A DNA stretch of 64,000 nt, from contig NZ_BBJO01000001.1 in the NCBI RefSeq assembly GCF_000739575.1, forward strand, positions 62,001 to 126,000, written 5' to 3'. The first letter of the stretch is position 1. Each line of letters begins with the position of its first letter. Source of the stretch: Halobellus rufus (lineage in GTDB: Archaea > Halobacteriota > Halobacteria > Halobacteriales > Haloferacaceae). Below the pieces are notes generated by a model, which was not told where the DNA came from, did no database searches, and saw only the letters and a program-made list of their open reading frames with translations. The position numbers and the translations under genes were made by a program. Shown piece after piece: positions 41,764 to 51,319 of this stretch.

Positions 41764-44298
41764 CTACTCGTTAAGCAGGGCTCGAAACGAATTCGCCGCG
41801 AGAAGACCGCCAGTCACCACGACCGCTCCCATCGCGAACACTGGATTCAGCAACCCCGTCGCCGCAAGAGGGATCGTGATCCCATTATAGAGCAGCGCTA
41901 GCCCGTTGTTCTGTTTGACACGCCGACGTGCTGCATCTGCGAGGTCGAACGTCGTCTCGACCGCCGCAAGGTCGTCATCGACGATAGAAATATCCGCGGC
42001 ATCGGACGCGAGCGCGGTCCCGCCGCCGAGCGAGATACCCAGATCGGCCGTCGCAAGGGCCGGAGCATCGTTCGTTCCATCACCGACCATCGCGACCTGT
42101 CCACGGGACTGTAGCCGCCGAATCGTCGCAGTCTTGCCCGCCGGCGGAACCCCTGCAAACACGTGGTCGACTACGGGATGAGTAGCGAGGAAGTCAGTGG
42201 CGGCCTCGTCATCGCCAGTCAGGACGACGGTCTCCATATCACGGGCACTCAACTGCGTGAGTGTGCCGTCCCAGCCCGCTCGTGGCTCGTCGCCCACGAC
42301 GATGACACCCTCCGCACGACCATCACGACCGACGATAATCGGAAGCTGCCCGACGTCACGGGCCGCTGTCGCCCGAGTTTCGAGGGCATCGCTCACCGAC
42401 CACTCTAGATCCGCAAAGAGATCGAGATTGCCCGCGAGAACTCGCGTGTCGTCAACAACCCCTTCGACGCCGGTCGCGTGGCTCGTGAACTCGGAGATGT
42501 TACGTGCTCGCTCGCGGTCGTCTTCATTCGCGACCCCACCATCGGCTCTGGGACCCTCGCCAGCTTGCCCCTCTTGAGCGAATGCGGTCACGACCGCGTC
42601 CGCCGCCGGATGCGATGCTCGCTGCTCCAGGTCTGCGACGGCGGCCAACAGATCTGCCGGTGCATCCGCCTCAAGAACCTCCATCCGACCGGTCGTGATG
42701 GTGCCTGTCTTGTCGAAGACGACGACGTCGACGTTCCGAAGGCGCTCGAAGACGGTTTCGTCGAACACGACGATGCCGCGGGTCACTGCTTCCTCGATAC
42801 TCGTTGCGACGGAAAGCGGCGTTGCGAGTCCGAGTGCCCATGGACACCCGACCAAGAGCACTGACAACGCCGTCAGGACGGCGAGCGGGACGCCAGCCCC
42901 CACTACGAGTGACCAGCCGCCGGCGAGAACAGCCCCACCCACGACGACTGGAATGACGAACGACGCCAACCGGTCGGCCTGTCGCTGGACGCCGTGATCC
43001 CCACTCTGGAGATTCCAGACCGACGTGATGAGGCGGTCGATACTGCTGGATGCACTGTCACTCACCGTGAGGACAGCGGCGCCGTTCGTGACGACCGCGC
43101 CGCCGACGAGGTCGTCGCCCGCTCGCTTCAGCACCGGGAGCGATTCGCCCGTCACGACCGCCTCGTCGACCGTACACTCGCCCTCGGCAAGGACTCCATC
43201 GACCGGGATACGTTCGCCCTCACGGACGAGCACGCTCTCTCCTGGTTCGAGGTCATTCACGTCGACCGTCGTCGTGGTCCCATCGGCGTCATATCGTCGG
43301 GCGTCAGTAACCCGCGAGATGGTGAGGTCCGTCAGGCGGTCCATCGCCCGCTGTTTGCTCAGTGATTCGTAGAAGATCGCAGCGACCACACTCGCGGCAA
43401 CCACGATCGTCAGGTCGTAGAAGACGTCGATCCGACCGAGGAGAAACGCGATCGTGCTGTATACGTAGGCACTCACGACGAGGAGTGCGACGAGCAGGTC
43501 CGTGTTCGGCTGTTGCATCTTCAGACTGACATACGCACCCTGTAAGAGCGGAAGGCCGGTGAACACCAGGACCACACCCGTCAGGACGAGAAAGAGCGGC
43601 AGGATCAACAGGCCATCTCCACCGCCGAGCCCAGACGCACTCGCGTACATGTCCAGCGTCCCATCGCCGAAGAACGACGAGAGCTGCGCTGGATAGAGGA
43701 GCACCGCGTACGGCAGGAGCATGAACGTCCCGAAAATAACGCCCGCAGCGTAGCGAAACCCGAGCACCTCGTCGATGTCTCGGCCACCCGTCTCGTCTTG
43801 CCGCCGCGACTGGCCGACGACAGTCATCGGACCATCACTGCCACCGTCACGACGCGTTGCCGTATAGCCCAGCGGACTAAGCGCGTCACAGAGAGCGTCC
43901 GCCGAGATGCTCGTGGGATCGTACTCGAGGCGAATCGTCTCGGTTACGTAGCTCGCTGTAGCGTCAGTGACTCCCGTACAGTCTTCGGCAATCGACTCCA
44001 GATAGGTTTCACACGTCGCACAGTGCATCCCCTCTACTTGGAGAAATACCCGTGACTCGGCCCGCTCTCCGTGGGTGTCTGTTTCGGATTCACCAGCGTC
44101 ATCGTCAGCGCCGGGCGCGCCCGTGGGTTCGTGTGTCGTCTCCGGGCGACTGGAATGCTCCTCGTCACCGAGGACGCGCTGGACGTCCCGACACCCGGTA
44201 GAACAGTAGACGCCGCCGTCTTCATCCGCGACTCGGTCATTGGGGACAGCGCCACCACAGAGCGCGCACGTGGCAGGTGATGAATAAGATGGAGACAT
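41764..44298 (-). CDS. Heavy-metal P1B-type ATPase with CPW motif
   Basis: The 844-residue metal pump has an N-terminal TRASH-like zinc motif (CALCGG...CSTGC, about 11-36) and a heavy-metal-associated domain with MHCATC near residue 90. Eight membrane helices follow, and a CPW motif in the metal-conducting helix (VGCPWALGLATP, near 484) where CPC is usual. The DKTGT phosphorylation site (near 529), TGDDE and GDGTNDAPA motifs are intact. It resembles FixI/CopA2-type pumps that feed copper to oxidases, which fits the respiratory genes nearby. Metal specificity cannot be deduced because of CPW. Confidence 0.86.
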   Translation of the reverse strand: MSPSYSSPATCALCGGAVPNDRVADEDGGVYCSTGCRDVQRVLGDEEHSSRPETTHEPTGAPGADDDAGESETDTHGERAESRVFLQVEGMHCATCETYLESIAEDCTGVTDATASYVTETIRLEYDPTSISADALCDALSPLGYTATRRDGGSDGPMTVVGQSRRQDETGGRDIDEVLGFRYAAGVIFGTFMLLPYAVLLYPAQLSSFFGDGTLDMYASASGLGGGDGLLILPLFLVLTGVVLVFTGLPLLQGAYVSLKMQQPNTDLLVALLVVSAYVYSTIAFLLGRIDVFYDLTIVVAASVVAAIFYESLSKQRAMDRLTDLTISRVTDARRYDADGTTTTVDVNDLEPGESVLVREGERIPVDGVLAEGECTVDEAVVTGESLPVLKRAGDDLVGGAVVTNGAAVLTVSDSASSSIDRLITSVWNLQSGDHGVQRQADRLASFVIPVVVGGAVLAGGWSLVVGAGVPLAVLTALSVLLVGCPWALGLATPLSVATSIEEAVTRGIVVFDETVFERLRNVDVVVFDKTGTITTGRMEVLEADAPADLLAAVADLEQRASHPAADAVVTAFAQEGQAGEGPRADGGVANEDDRERARNISEFTSHATGVEGVVDDTRVLAGNLDLFADLEWSVSDALETRATAARDVGQLPIIVGRDGRAEGVIVVGDEPRAGWDGTLTQLSARDMETVVLTGDDEAATDFLATHPVVDHVFAGVPPAGKTATIRRLQSRGQVAMVGDGTNDAPALATADLGISLGGGTALASDAADISIVDDDLAAVETTFDLADAARRRVKQNNGLALLYNGITIPLAATGLLNPVFAMGAVVVTGGLLAANSFRALLNE

Positions 44299-44558
44299 AG
44301 CTGATCACCACCGGTGAGAAGAGGTACAGCCTCGACCGCGGAACGTGGATACCGACATCAGTCGAACGGCCATTACTGGGGGTACAGATGCATCGATATT
44401 AATGCTGTTCGGAGAGAGCGGTGCAGTCGCTCGAGGTCCTAGTGGGCTCGGGTTAGGATAACGTTGGGTCAACTATCTATTGCATAGGTAGGTACAGTTG
44501 GCTCTGTTGAAATCCTATCAGATAGACACGAACGCGTGTTAAATAGTATCTCAGCGAA

Positions 44559-44765
44559 TTACGACGCTGTCACTTCGTCCCCTCCAAATTCCTCATAGGA
44601 ATAATACAGAAATGCGACGAGTAGTCCCAGTAGAATTGGAGCCCATGACGGAAGGCTTGGAAGTGGAATGAACATAATGAGAAGAACTGCCACCAGCGCA
44701 GCTATCAGTCCTAATCCAATCATATTGATGAGTGTCTTCCACGGTACAAGCGTATCTTCGGTCAT
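44559..44765 (-). CDS. Small membrane protein carried inside the IS5 element
   Basis: The 68-residue protein has a polar start (MTEDTLVPWKTLINM), two hydrophobic helices (about 13-33 and 38-55) with PLPSLPSW between them, and an acidic tail (YEEFGGDEVTAS). It lies in the transposase orientation, 70 bases after the transposase stop and inside the terminal repeats. It therefore behaves as a passenger. No family recognised. It could equally be a resident gene trapped between two IS ends. Confidence 0.55.
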   Translation of the reverse strand: MTEDTLVPWKTLINMIGLGLIAALVAVLLIMFIPLPSLPSWAPILLGLLVAFLYYSYEEFGGDEVTAS

Positions 44766-44834
44766 TGTTTAGCCATTATCGCCGCTTCATATGAGCCTTC
44801 TGCGAGTTGCAGTAGTCACACTCCGATAGTCGCG

Positions 44835-45662
44835 CTATGATGCGAGGGCCTTGTCGAGGTTGTGAACCAAACAGACGAGAGTAATCTCACGGAACTGCTT
44901 CCACCAGCGCCGTGAGCGGACGAATGCGCCATATTTGCGTTTGAGGCGAGAATTTACGGTCTCGTTTTGACTCCGCTGACCGTAGAGGTCGGCGTCAAGT
45001 CGAGCGTTCCACGCCCTATGGAGTGATGAAAACTCGCGGTGCTTAATTAGCGGACGAACACCAGTCTCACGGGCTAATGCGCGAATCTTCTGGTCGTCGT
45101 ATCCCTTGTCGCCGAGGAGAATCGCTACGTCACCAGTATTCCTCTTGAGGAGCGATGGTGCGATTTGCGAGTCGTGTTTTCGTGTCGTTGTCACGTGTAC
45201 GTCGAGAATCGCGTTCGACCTCGTATCTACGAGAAGCGTTACTTTCAACTGCTGAATCGTCAACTTCGTTCGCTTCGTATAGTGCTTCGAGGCGTGACTA
45301 CGGTCAAAGCCAGAGGCATCGATACCGACGACACCGTTGGTCGGGAGGAGGGTAACCGAGAGGTTGAGAAGCACACGCCAAACCGCCATATCGAGCCGGT
45401 TAAACGCCTTACATAACGTCGAAGGAGACGGGAGTTCCTCAAGATCAAGGGCGCTCCGAATGCGAGGCATCTCGATAAGTTCGTCAAGGAGCGTCCGGTA
45501 CGTCGTATTCTTCCGCATCTTGAGACAGAGCAAGACGATGTGCTGGTGGAGTGTGTACCGGCGTTTCGAGAACTTCGACGAGTAGCGGGCAACAGCTCGC
45601 CGAGCCAAGTGATACGCCTGCTCAACGAACCGAAGCAACTGCGACTTTGGGAGGGCCTGCAT
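44835..45662 (-). CDS. IS5-family transposase
   Basis: The 275-residue DDE transposase has NGVVGIDASGFDRS (first Asp), VAILLGDKGYDDQKIR (second Asp) and RSQNETVNSRLKRKYGAFVRSR (Glu with the following basic residues). These are the N2, N3 and C1 boxes of the IS5 family. The N-terminal part is helical and basic. The frame is complete from ATG 45662, 36 bases inside the right terminal repeat. It may still be active. Confidence 0.88.
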   Translation of the reverse strand: MQALPKSQLLRFVEQAYHLARRAVARYSSKFSKRRYTLHQHIVLLCLKMRKNTTYRTLLDELIEMPRIRSALDLEELPSPSTLCKAFNRLDMAVWRVLLNLSVTLLPTNGVVGIDASGFDRSHASKHYTKRTKLTIQQLKVTLLVDTRSNAILDVHVTTTRKHDSQIAPSLLKRNTGDVAILLGDKGYDDQKIRALARETGVRPLIKHREFSSLHRAWNARLDADLYGQRSQNETVNSRLKRKYGAFVRSRRWWKQFREITLVCLVHNLDKALAS

Positions 45663-45703
45663 CCGGTCAGACTACCGGGCGAACCTGTAACCCTCCGAGG
45701 ATT

Positions 45704-47836
45704 TCAACAGAGCCCTGTGTTTGCTTCCTCGTCATCGGTTTTGCGGCGCATTACGAACACGCACGGGTAATTAACTGCGTCTTCGAATACTTCGACGTCG
45801 GCGAAGTCGACGAACTCTTCTAGGAAGACGTGCCGAGGGAGGTTTTTCCGGAGTTTTTCTGCGTATTGTGCGTTTGTGAATTTGTTTGAGGTGATGTATC
45901 CAACTTTCCCGCCCGGCTTGAGCCAGTCACGGACACTGTCGATGAACAGGATGAGGATATCGTATTGGCGGTGAGCGGTGTTTGGGAAGGCCTGGTTGTA
46001 GGCTTCGCGTTGGCCTTTTGGAATGTCATTGTAAAAGACGTAGGGCGGGTTGCCGAGGACTATATCGTACTCGTCGTTTTTGATGGTTTCAGCTTCCTGT
46101 TTTTCTTGTTCGTATTTTCTGAGGATGGTGTCGCTGTGGAACCCGGTGAGTTTTGAGTCCACTCCGCGTTTCAGTGAGTCCGTCTGGTAGATCTTGAAAT
46201 TGTCAATCGTGTAGTTCGGGTCTATATCTTTGACTTCTTTGTAGAGGTCGACAATTTGGAAGACGAGATTGATCTGCGCAATGTTGACGGCGAACGGGTT
46301 TAGGTCGAGGCCGTGTAGTCGGTCCTGGACGATTTCGAGTGCTTCCTTGGGCTCGACGCCTTTGTTGTCGAGTCGCTCGACGAGGCGATTGGCTGCTTGG
46401 ACAAGGAATGTCCCTGAGCCGGTTGCAGGATCAAGGACGGTTTGGTGTTCGATGGGTTGGTCGGCGGTGTAGTCTAGTCGGTCGAGGATTAAGTTCACGA
46501 CCTCGGTCGGGGTGTAGAATTCGCCGAGAGTTTGGCGTTCTTCTTTCGGTAAGTGTTGTTCGTAGAGGTGCCCGAGGACGTCTCTGTCGACGTCGGCGAA
46601 GTCGTAGTGGTTGAGGTGCCAGAACGTTCGTTTGAAGATGTCGTTGAGTGCGGAGCCGTCGCGGAGTTCCCAGTCGAAAATACTGCCGCTGTAGAGGTGT
46701 TCGTAGATTTCCATCATCTCGTCGCAGGCGGCGTCAAAGAGGTCGCGATAGTCTTTGTCTGGGCCAGTGTATTTCGCGTAGTCTTCCCAAAAGCCGAAGA
46801 AGTCTGTGACACCGCCGTTTGAGACCATCGTGTTCAACAGGCCCTTGTCCTCGGCAATCCGGATGAAGAGAATTTTGTTGATTTGGGTGTAGACGCTCTC
46901 GCGGCAGAAGATGCGTTTATTTTCGGCTTCTTTTTCGCCAACGCGGTTGGAGAGTTGTTTCCAGACTTCGTAGTCTTCATGGAAGCGTCGGTATGGTTCC
47001 CACTCCTCTTCGATTTCGCTGATTTGCCGGCGGAGTTCTGCTTCTTCTTCAGTGTCTGTCGCGCCAGTGCTTTGGACAGATTCGAGTTCGCTTTTCAGCT
47101 GGTCGCGTTCCTGTTTAAGTTGTTCATGCCGGTTTTGGTACTCGTCGAATCGCTTCAGTGAGTACGGCATGAAGTACTCGTTGATGCTTTTCTCAAGGGC
47201 GTCGAGGAGGTTGTTGAAGCCGTCGTCGGTGGCGACGCTTTGGATTTGGTGGTCGGGAAGGTCGAATTGGTCGAATTTCGCGACGTTCGCGACTTCTTCG
47301 CGCCGGAGTTTGTTCAGCTCAAGGAGATCTTGATATTCCTCGATATCGACCTCGCTGGTGAGGGCGCGTCCGGTGTCTTTGTTGACGAGACCTTCGAAGT
47401 TTATTTCGGCGAGTTTCCGGGCGCTATACCCGCCGTGTGTTTTGGCATCGGGGTGGTTGGGGTCGCACGTTTCGTAGAGGAGGAACTTGTCGAGGTTTGT
47501 GGAGACAAAGTATTCGACGTAGTTGCGGTCGCCCGCGTATTCGAATCCTTGGTCGATACCGTTTTTTACGTCGACGCTGCGGCGTTTAGCCTCGACGACG
47601 ATGACGGCGTTGCCGTCGTCGTCTTTGAAGATAATGTCGTTCCAGTCGTTTTCTTGCTCGTAGTCGTTTTCGTCGTGATCTAAGACGTTAATGAAGAGAT
47701 GGTTGATGATTCGGGGGACGACGTCGGGTTCGGGCCGGTCTTCGAAGTCGATTTCGCGGTAGATGGCGGCGTACTCGTTGAGAATTTCCTGGATAAAGCT
47801 TTGTTCTGCATCAGAGAGATCAAGGGCGGTCGACAT
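45704..47836 (-). CDS. Type IIG-like restriction-modification enzyme, C-terminus cut off by IS5
   Basis: As sequenced the protein has 710 residues. The N-terminal part resembles HsdR-type nuclease domains: PRIINHLF, NDIIFKD and VVEAKRR (PD-(D/E)xK core, about 40-90). A helical, coiled-coil section follows. The methyltransferase domain has DPATGSGTFLVQA (motif I, near 467) and DIVLGNPPY (motif IV, near 595). The target-recognition part normally following the methylase is missing. The frame runs into the IS5 terminal repeat and stops at 45704. It is probably unable to choose its site, hence inactive or altered. The missing part is not seen left of the IS. Confidence 0.8.
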   Translation of the reverse strand: MSTALDLSDAEQSFIQEILNEYAAIYREIDFEDRPEPDVVPRIINHLFINVLDHDENDYEQENDWNDIIFKDDDGNAVIVVEAKRRSVDVKNGIDQGFEYAGDRNYVEYFVSTNLDKFLLYETCDPNHPDAKTHGGYSARKLAEINFEGLVNKDTGRALTSEVDIEEYQDLLELNKLRREEVANVAKFDQFDLPDHQIQSVATDDGFNNLLDALEKSINEYFMPYSLKRFDEYQNRHEQLKQERDQLKSELESVQSTGATDTEEEAELRRQISEIEEEWEPYRRFHEDYEVWKQLSNRVGEKEAENKRIFCRESVYTQINKILFIRIAEDKGLLNTMVSNGGVTDFFGFWEDYAKYTGPDKDYRDLFDAACDEMMEIYEHLYSGSIFDWELRDGSALNDIFKRTFWHLNHYDFADVDRDVLGHLYEQHLPKEERQTLGEFYTPTEVVNLILDRLDYTADQPIEHQTVLDPATGSGTFLVQAANRLVERLDNKGVEPKEALEIVQDRLHGLDLNPFAVNIAQINLVFQIVDLYKEVKDIDPNYTIDNFKIYQTDSLKRGVDSKLTGFHSDTILRKYEQEKQEAETIKNDEYDIVLGNPPYVFYNDIPKGQREAYNQAFPNTAHRQYDILILFIDSVRDWLKPGGKVGYITSNKFTNAQYAEKLRKNLPRHVFLEEFVDFADVEVFEDAVNYPCVFVMRRKTDDEEANTGLC

Positions 47837-48200
47837 TGTGCGGAAACATACGGGCTACCGTTATAAATGTGGAGTAAGTGGGCTGATCGGATGGCTCCCA
47901 GAGAATGCATATACACCCGGACACGATTGATTTAACCATACGTTTCCTGACTGGTCGAGAGCAATCCTGTTGCCCGGGACACAGCCACTTGTATGTTGAC
48001 CTATTCGTGTCCGAGTGTATAGGAGAATGTGATTCGAAGCAGGATGGAGCCTCCAGATGAAGACACAACAGTCACGATCTCAAAAGAAGTAAAAAACGTG
48101 AGAGGACACTATCCCGCTGACTACTTAGATTAGAAATTAAAATTACGGCCTAGTATCGACACTAGGCTTTTTATTCATATTTTTGACAAAATGGGATACA
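47837..48200. other. 364-base gap with one terminator-like hairpin
   Basis: No gene is supported. The hairpin at 48148-48172 is listed separately. The part near 47840-48080 likely holds the promoter of the minus-strand restriction-modification gene. An AT-rich stretch at 48085-48145 follows. Confidence 0.35.
48148..48172. terminator. Hairpin GCCTAGT-N6-ACTAGGC with T-run
   Basis: Perfect 7-bp arms and a following TTTTT on the plus strand. On the minus strand the hairpin lies about 30 bases after the stop of the small regulator gene at 48201-48461 and is followed by a T-rich stretch, so it probably ends that transcript. Confidence 0.5.
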
Positions 48201-48461
48201 TCACTCTAGATCCAGATCCCGGGCGTCAAGCTCACCGGCGAGATACTGTTCTCCCTCACTGGTGATATCGTAGACACCATTACCTAAGTGGACGAGAAGT
48301 CCGTAGGTGACGAGTGTTTTGCACCGAGCGTTGATGTGTTGGCGAGAAAAGCGAACGCGGTCGCTATCTGCCATTTTCTTCGGGGTATCAGGTCCCTCCT
48401 CAGAGAGATGTTCTAGAATCCGATCATCAGCTCGAGACATCCAGTCCGCATCAAAGCGCAT
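48201..48461 (-). CDS. PhiH1 repressor-like winged-helix protein
   Basis: The 86-residue protein has the common haloarchaeal repressor layout: MSRADDRILEHLSEEGPDTPKKMADSDRVRFSRQHINARCKTLVTYGLLVHLGNGVYDITSEGEQYLAGELD. SRQHINARCKTL is the recognition helix and LGNGVYDITSEG the wing. Translation may begin at 48461 or at the internal ATG (MSRADD) at 48440. Such genes are frequent in proviral and plasmid-derived regions, consistent with the accessory stretch that starts here. Confidence 0.75.
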   Translation of the reverse strand: MRFDADWMSRADDRILEHLSEEGPDTPKKMADSDRVRFSRQHINARCKTLVTYGLLVHLGNGVYDITSEGEQYLAGELDARDLDLE

Positions 48462-48582
48462 AATCGCTTGTGGTTGCGCCGGTGCTATCCCAAACGCGCT
48501 AAGTCAAGCAGAAAAGCGTCAAGATTCTACAGTTGACTCACAACCTTTTAAATCGCTGCCATCCTAAGCGTAGAGCATACCG

Positions 48583-48843
48583 ATGCATTCCCCGCCACCA
48601 GACAGTCCGGACCGAACGAGTGACCGCCTCGTTGAAATTATTGAGACACTGGAAAGGTGTGGGCTCGAAGACGGCGACTATAATTTACAGGATTGGGTGG
48701 ACGTCGATGCACTATTACAGCTCCTCACCTCATCAAAGGGAGATGTCTCGATTCGGTTTACTGTTCAGAACGTAGAACTCATCGCGACACCCGACGACAT
48801 TCGAGTACCGGCCGAGGGTTCTTCGAACCCAGACGAATCATAG
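48583..48843 (+). CDS. HalOD1 output-domain-like protein
   Basis: The 86-residue protein reads like the haloarchaeal output domain HalOD1: LVEIIETLERCGLEDGDYNLQDWVDVDALLQLL, followed by GDVSIRFTVQNVELIATPDDIRVPA. HalOD1 proteins are found as small stand-alone units or fused to response regulators, and their action is unknown. It lies directly upstream of a histidine kinase gene on the same strand, which suggests a role in the same signalling path. Confidence 0.62.
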   Translation: MHSPPPDSPDRTSDRLVEIIETLERCGLEDGDYNLQDWVDVDALLQLLTSSKGDVSIRFTVQNVELIATPDDIRVPAEGSSNPDES

Positions 48844-48960
48844 AACACCCAGCATCGGAAGCCATAGAAGTACGTACCCCCTCCCACACCTAGAGTGAGA
48901 AATGACGCCCAGTTTCCAAATCATACGAATTAAGAATCTCTTTCCGATTATTGACGGCAG

Positions 48961-50871
48961 ATGAGAGGTTTGTATCGTCCGATACGGAGGTGGTCGATTG
49001 CCTTCTCCGGACTTCTACTTTTCATCTGTACGCTTGGCTGGGTCCTTATCGATGGAGACGATGCCGTAGTCGACTTTCTCGAAGTAGCACTACCAGCCAC
49101 AATCGGGATTTGTTTGCTTATCGGCGGGATTTGGCTCGAACGAACTCACCAAGAGTCCCGAATCAGTCAACTGGCACTCTGGACAGGTGGGGCGATCACT
49201 GGTGTTGCGGTTATTATCTGGTTCATTTTCGTTATCTCGCTCGAACATAATCCAGCCGCTGAGCCGGGGAAACTCGCCCTCAATGGAGCAGGGATTTTCA
49301 TGGCAGCAGGCATCCTCCTGGGCTACTACGCAACTGGTTTACAGCAGCGCGAACGGGAGCTGGCGCGGTCTGAGGCACGGTTCCGAGCATTGACGGAGAA
49401 CTCGTCGTTGGGCGTCGTGACTATCGACGAGACGAGCACAATACGGTATGCGAACGACGCTGTCAACGAACTCTTCGGATATGAACAGTCAGCAATAGTT
49501 GGCGAACCACTAACGAAGCTAATGCCCGAGGAGTTACGGGAATCGCATCAGAATGGGCTGGCCAAATATCTCTCAGAGGGGGAACAAACGTTCGACTGGA
49601 ACGGGCTCGAGGCACACGGCCTTCGCGCCGACGGAGAGGAATTCCCGATCGAGATTAGCTTCGGGGAGTATCCTATTGACGGGGATCATCTCTTTACGGG
49701 GATCATTCAGGACGTCTCAGATCGGAAAGTGGCAGAGCAACAACTCCGTAATCACACCTCGAAGGTGACACAGCTCCACGAGCTCGCTACCGAAATCACT
49801 AGAGCGGACTCGACGGCAGCGATCCACCAACACGCTGCTGCCGGCGCAGTCAAGTTATTCGATGCTGATGTCGCCCACCTCGCAGTAGTAGAAGGTGACC
49901 AACTGGTTCCGGTCACCAGTTCAAACCCTGGTAGTGTAGATGGTTATGACCCGGTACCAACCTCCTTCGGATACGCCGGGGAGAGTTACCTTTCGAACAC
50001 GGTTGTCCGGGTCGACGACCTCGGGGAGACTCGGGGGGCTACGGCGTTGACAATCCGCGATGGTGGAGTACACCCCGAACCCCAAGCCAGCAACGACCCT
50101 CGCGCATTGTTGAGTATTCCGCTCGAAGAATATGGTGTACTACAGGTGTTTTCGTTTGAGCCGAACGTGTTCGCCAAGCGCGACGAGGAAGTCGCGGAGA
50201 TGTTATCGACTCACGTCGTGACAGCTCTCGAGCGACTGTCCGCAGAGGCGACGATTCGGCGAGAGCGTGACCGGCTGGAGGAATTTGCCGGTATCCTTTC
50301 CCACGATCTCCGGAATCCGTTGAACGTCGCCCGAGGACGGCTCGAATTCATCGATAGCACCGATAACAGTGAACACTTCGACGCCATCGAGCGTGCGTTA
50401 GACCGTATGGAACGCCTCATCAAAGATATGCTCACACTCGCTCGACAGGGAGAAGCAGTCGGCGAGACAGAGACGATCTCCCTCAATACTCTTGCTAAAC
50501 AGGCTTGGCGAAACGTTGATACGGACACTGCGACACTCAAAGTCGAGACGGATCTGCGTCTCAACGCTGATCGCAGTCGCCTCCTCCAAATGTTCGAGAA
50601 CCTCTATCGAAACGCGATCGACCACGGCGGCGAGGCCGTCACGATTCGTGTTGGAAGCCTTGAGAATGGTGATGGCTTCTTTATCGAAGACACCGGACCA
50701 GGGATTTCGACATCCGATCGCGAAGATGTATTCGAGAGCGGGTACACAACAAACCAAGACGGTACGGGTTTCGGGCTCGCGATCGTCAGCCGAATTGTGG
50801 AGGCCCACGGTTGGTCGATCGAGGTCACCGATGGCACAGCCGGGGGCGCTCGCTTCGAAATTCGGACGTGA
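48961..50871 (+). CDS. Membrane sensor histidine kinase with PAS and GAF domains
   Basis: The 636-residue protein has four hydrophobic helices at the N-terminus (about 10-130), then a PAS domain (LTENSSLGVVTIDETSTIRYANDAVNELFGYE, about 140-255). A GAF domain follows (about 270-425). The kinase has SHDLRNPLNV with the phospho-accepting histidine (about 446), NLYRNAIDHG (N box), DTGPGI (G1) and GTGFGLAIV (G2). No receiver gene lies beside it. The signal is unknown. A redox or light-independent energy signal would suit PAS/GAF but is inference. Confidence 0.88.
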   Translation: MRGLYRPIRRWSIAFSGLLLFICTLGWVLIDGDDAVVDFLEVALPATIGICLLIGGIWLERTHQESRISQLALWTGGAITGVAVIIWFIFVISLEHNPAAEPGKLALNGAGIFMAAGILLGYYATGLQQRERELARSEARFRALTENSSLGVVTIDETSTIRYANDAVNELFGYEQSAIVGEPLTKLMPEELRESHQNGLAKYLSEGEQTFDWNGLEAHGLRADGEEFPIEISFGEYPIDGDHLFTGIIQDVSDRKVAEQQLRNHTSKVTQLHELATEITRADSTAAIHQHAAAGAVKLFDADVAHLAVVEGDQLVPVTSSNPGSVDGYDPVPTSFGYAGESYLSNTVVRVDDLGETRGATALTIRDGGVHPEPQASNDPRALLSIPLEEYGVLQVFSFEPNVFAKRDEEVAEMLSTHVVTALERLSAEATIRRERDRLEEFAGILSHDLRNPLNVARGRLEFIDSTDNSEHFDAIERALDRMERLIKDMLTLARQGEAVGETETISLNTLAKQAWRNVDTDTATLKVETDLRLNADRSRLLQMFENLYRNAIDHGGEAVTIRVGSLENGDGFFIEDTGPGISTSDREDVFESGYTTNQDGTGFGLAIVSRIVEAHGWSIEVTDGTAGGARFEIRT

Positions 50872-51021
50872 AATCCGCTACACAACCACGCTGAAATAGG
50901 CCAGTCAGCAGGATCATACGTTGTGTCGCTCACTGTCGATTCCGTCGAAGTAGTACTGGACTCCGTCACCCAATTTTGAGAGCTTAATTATTTGATGAAT
51001 GAGAATTAATCACACAATGGG

Positions 51022-51237
51022 ATGGTGCGCTACTGCACGAACCCAGATTGTCGTCGATACGACCGCCCGCTCCCCCACGACGCTGGTCCCTGCCCGGACT
51101 GTGGCACCGCAGAACTGCGGATTGATGTGGATATCCCCCTCCACGTCTGTTCAGCCTGTGGCACCGCAAATGCCGGGGCGACAGGAGATTGCTGGTCGTG
51201 TGGAGCTTCACTCGACGACCAGGTTCGCAAACTCTGA
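51022..51237 (+). CDS. Small double zinc-ribbon protein
   Basis: The 71-residue protein holds four cysteine pairs: CTNPDCRRY, CPDCGTAEL, CSACGTANAG and CWSCGASL. They make two zinc ribbons with little else, ending LDDQVRKL. Small proteins of this type are common in haloarchaea and may bind RNA, DNA or protein partners. It is the first of a long run of plus-strand accessory genes. Confidence 0.68.
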   Translation: MVRYCTNPDCRRYDRPLPHDAGPCPDCGTAELRIDVDIPLHVCSACGTANAGATGDCWSCGASLDDQVRKL

Positions 51238-51319
51238 CCAAACACAGACGTACAGATCAGTCGGGTCATCAACCACGGCCGGGTAATTACTAACAAGTTT
51301 CCAGCATTATACGCAATTG

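Larger units (their letters stand above)
44500..45714 (-). mobile_element. IS5-family element with 17-bp terminal repeats and an extra gene
   Basis: GGCTCTGTTGAAATCCT occurs at 44500-44516 and, inverted, at 45698-45714. The element of 1215 bp contains a full transposase (44835-45662) and, between it and the left end, a 68-residue membrane protein gene. No matching target duplication was seen (left flank ends ACAGTT, right flank begins CTGTGT). This points to an adjacent deletion or recombination between two copies. The right end truncates the restriction-modification gene. Confidence 0.72.

Noticed and set aside
48817-48832. Hairpin GGGTTC-TTC-GAACCC
   Set aside because: It lies inside the coding region of the HalOD1-like gene near its end and is short. 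Probably chance.
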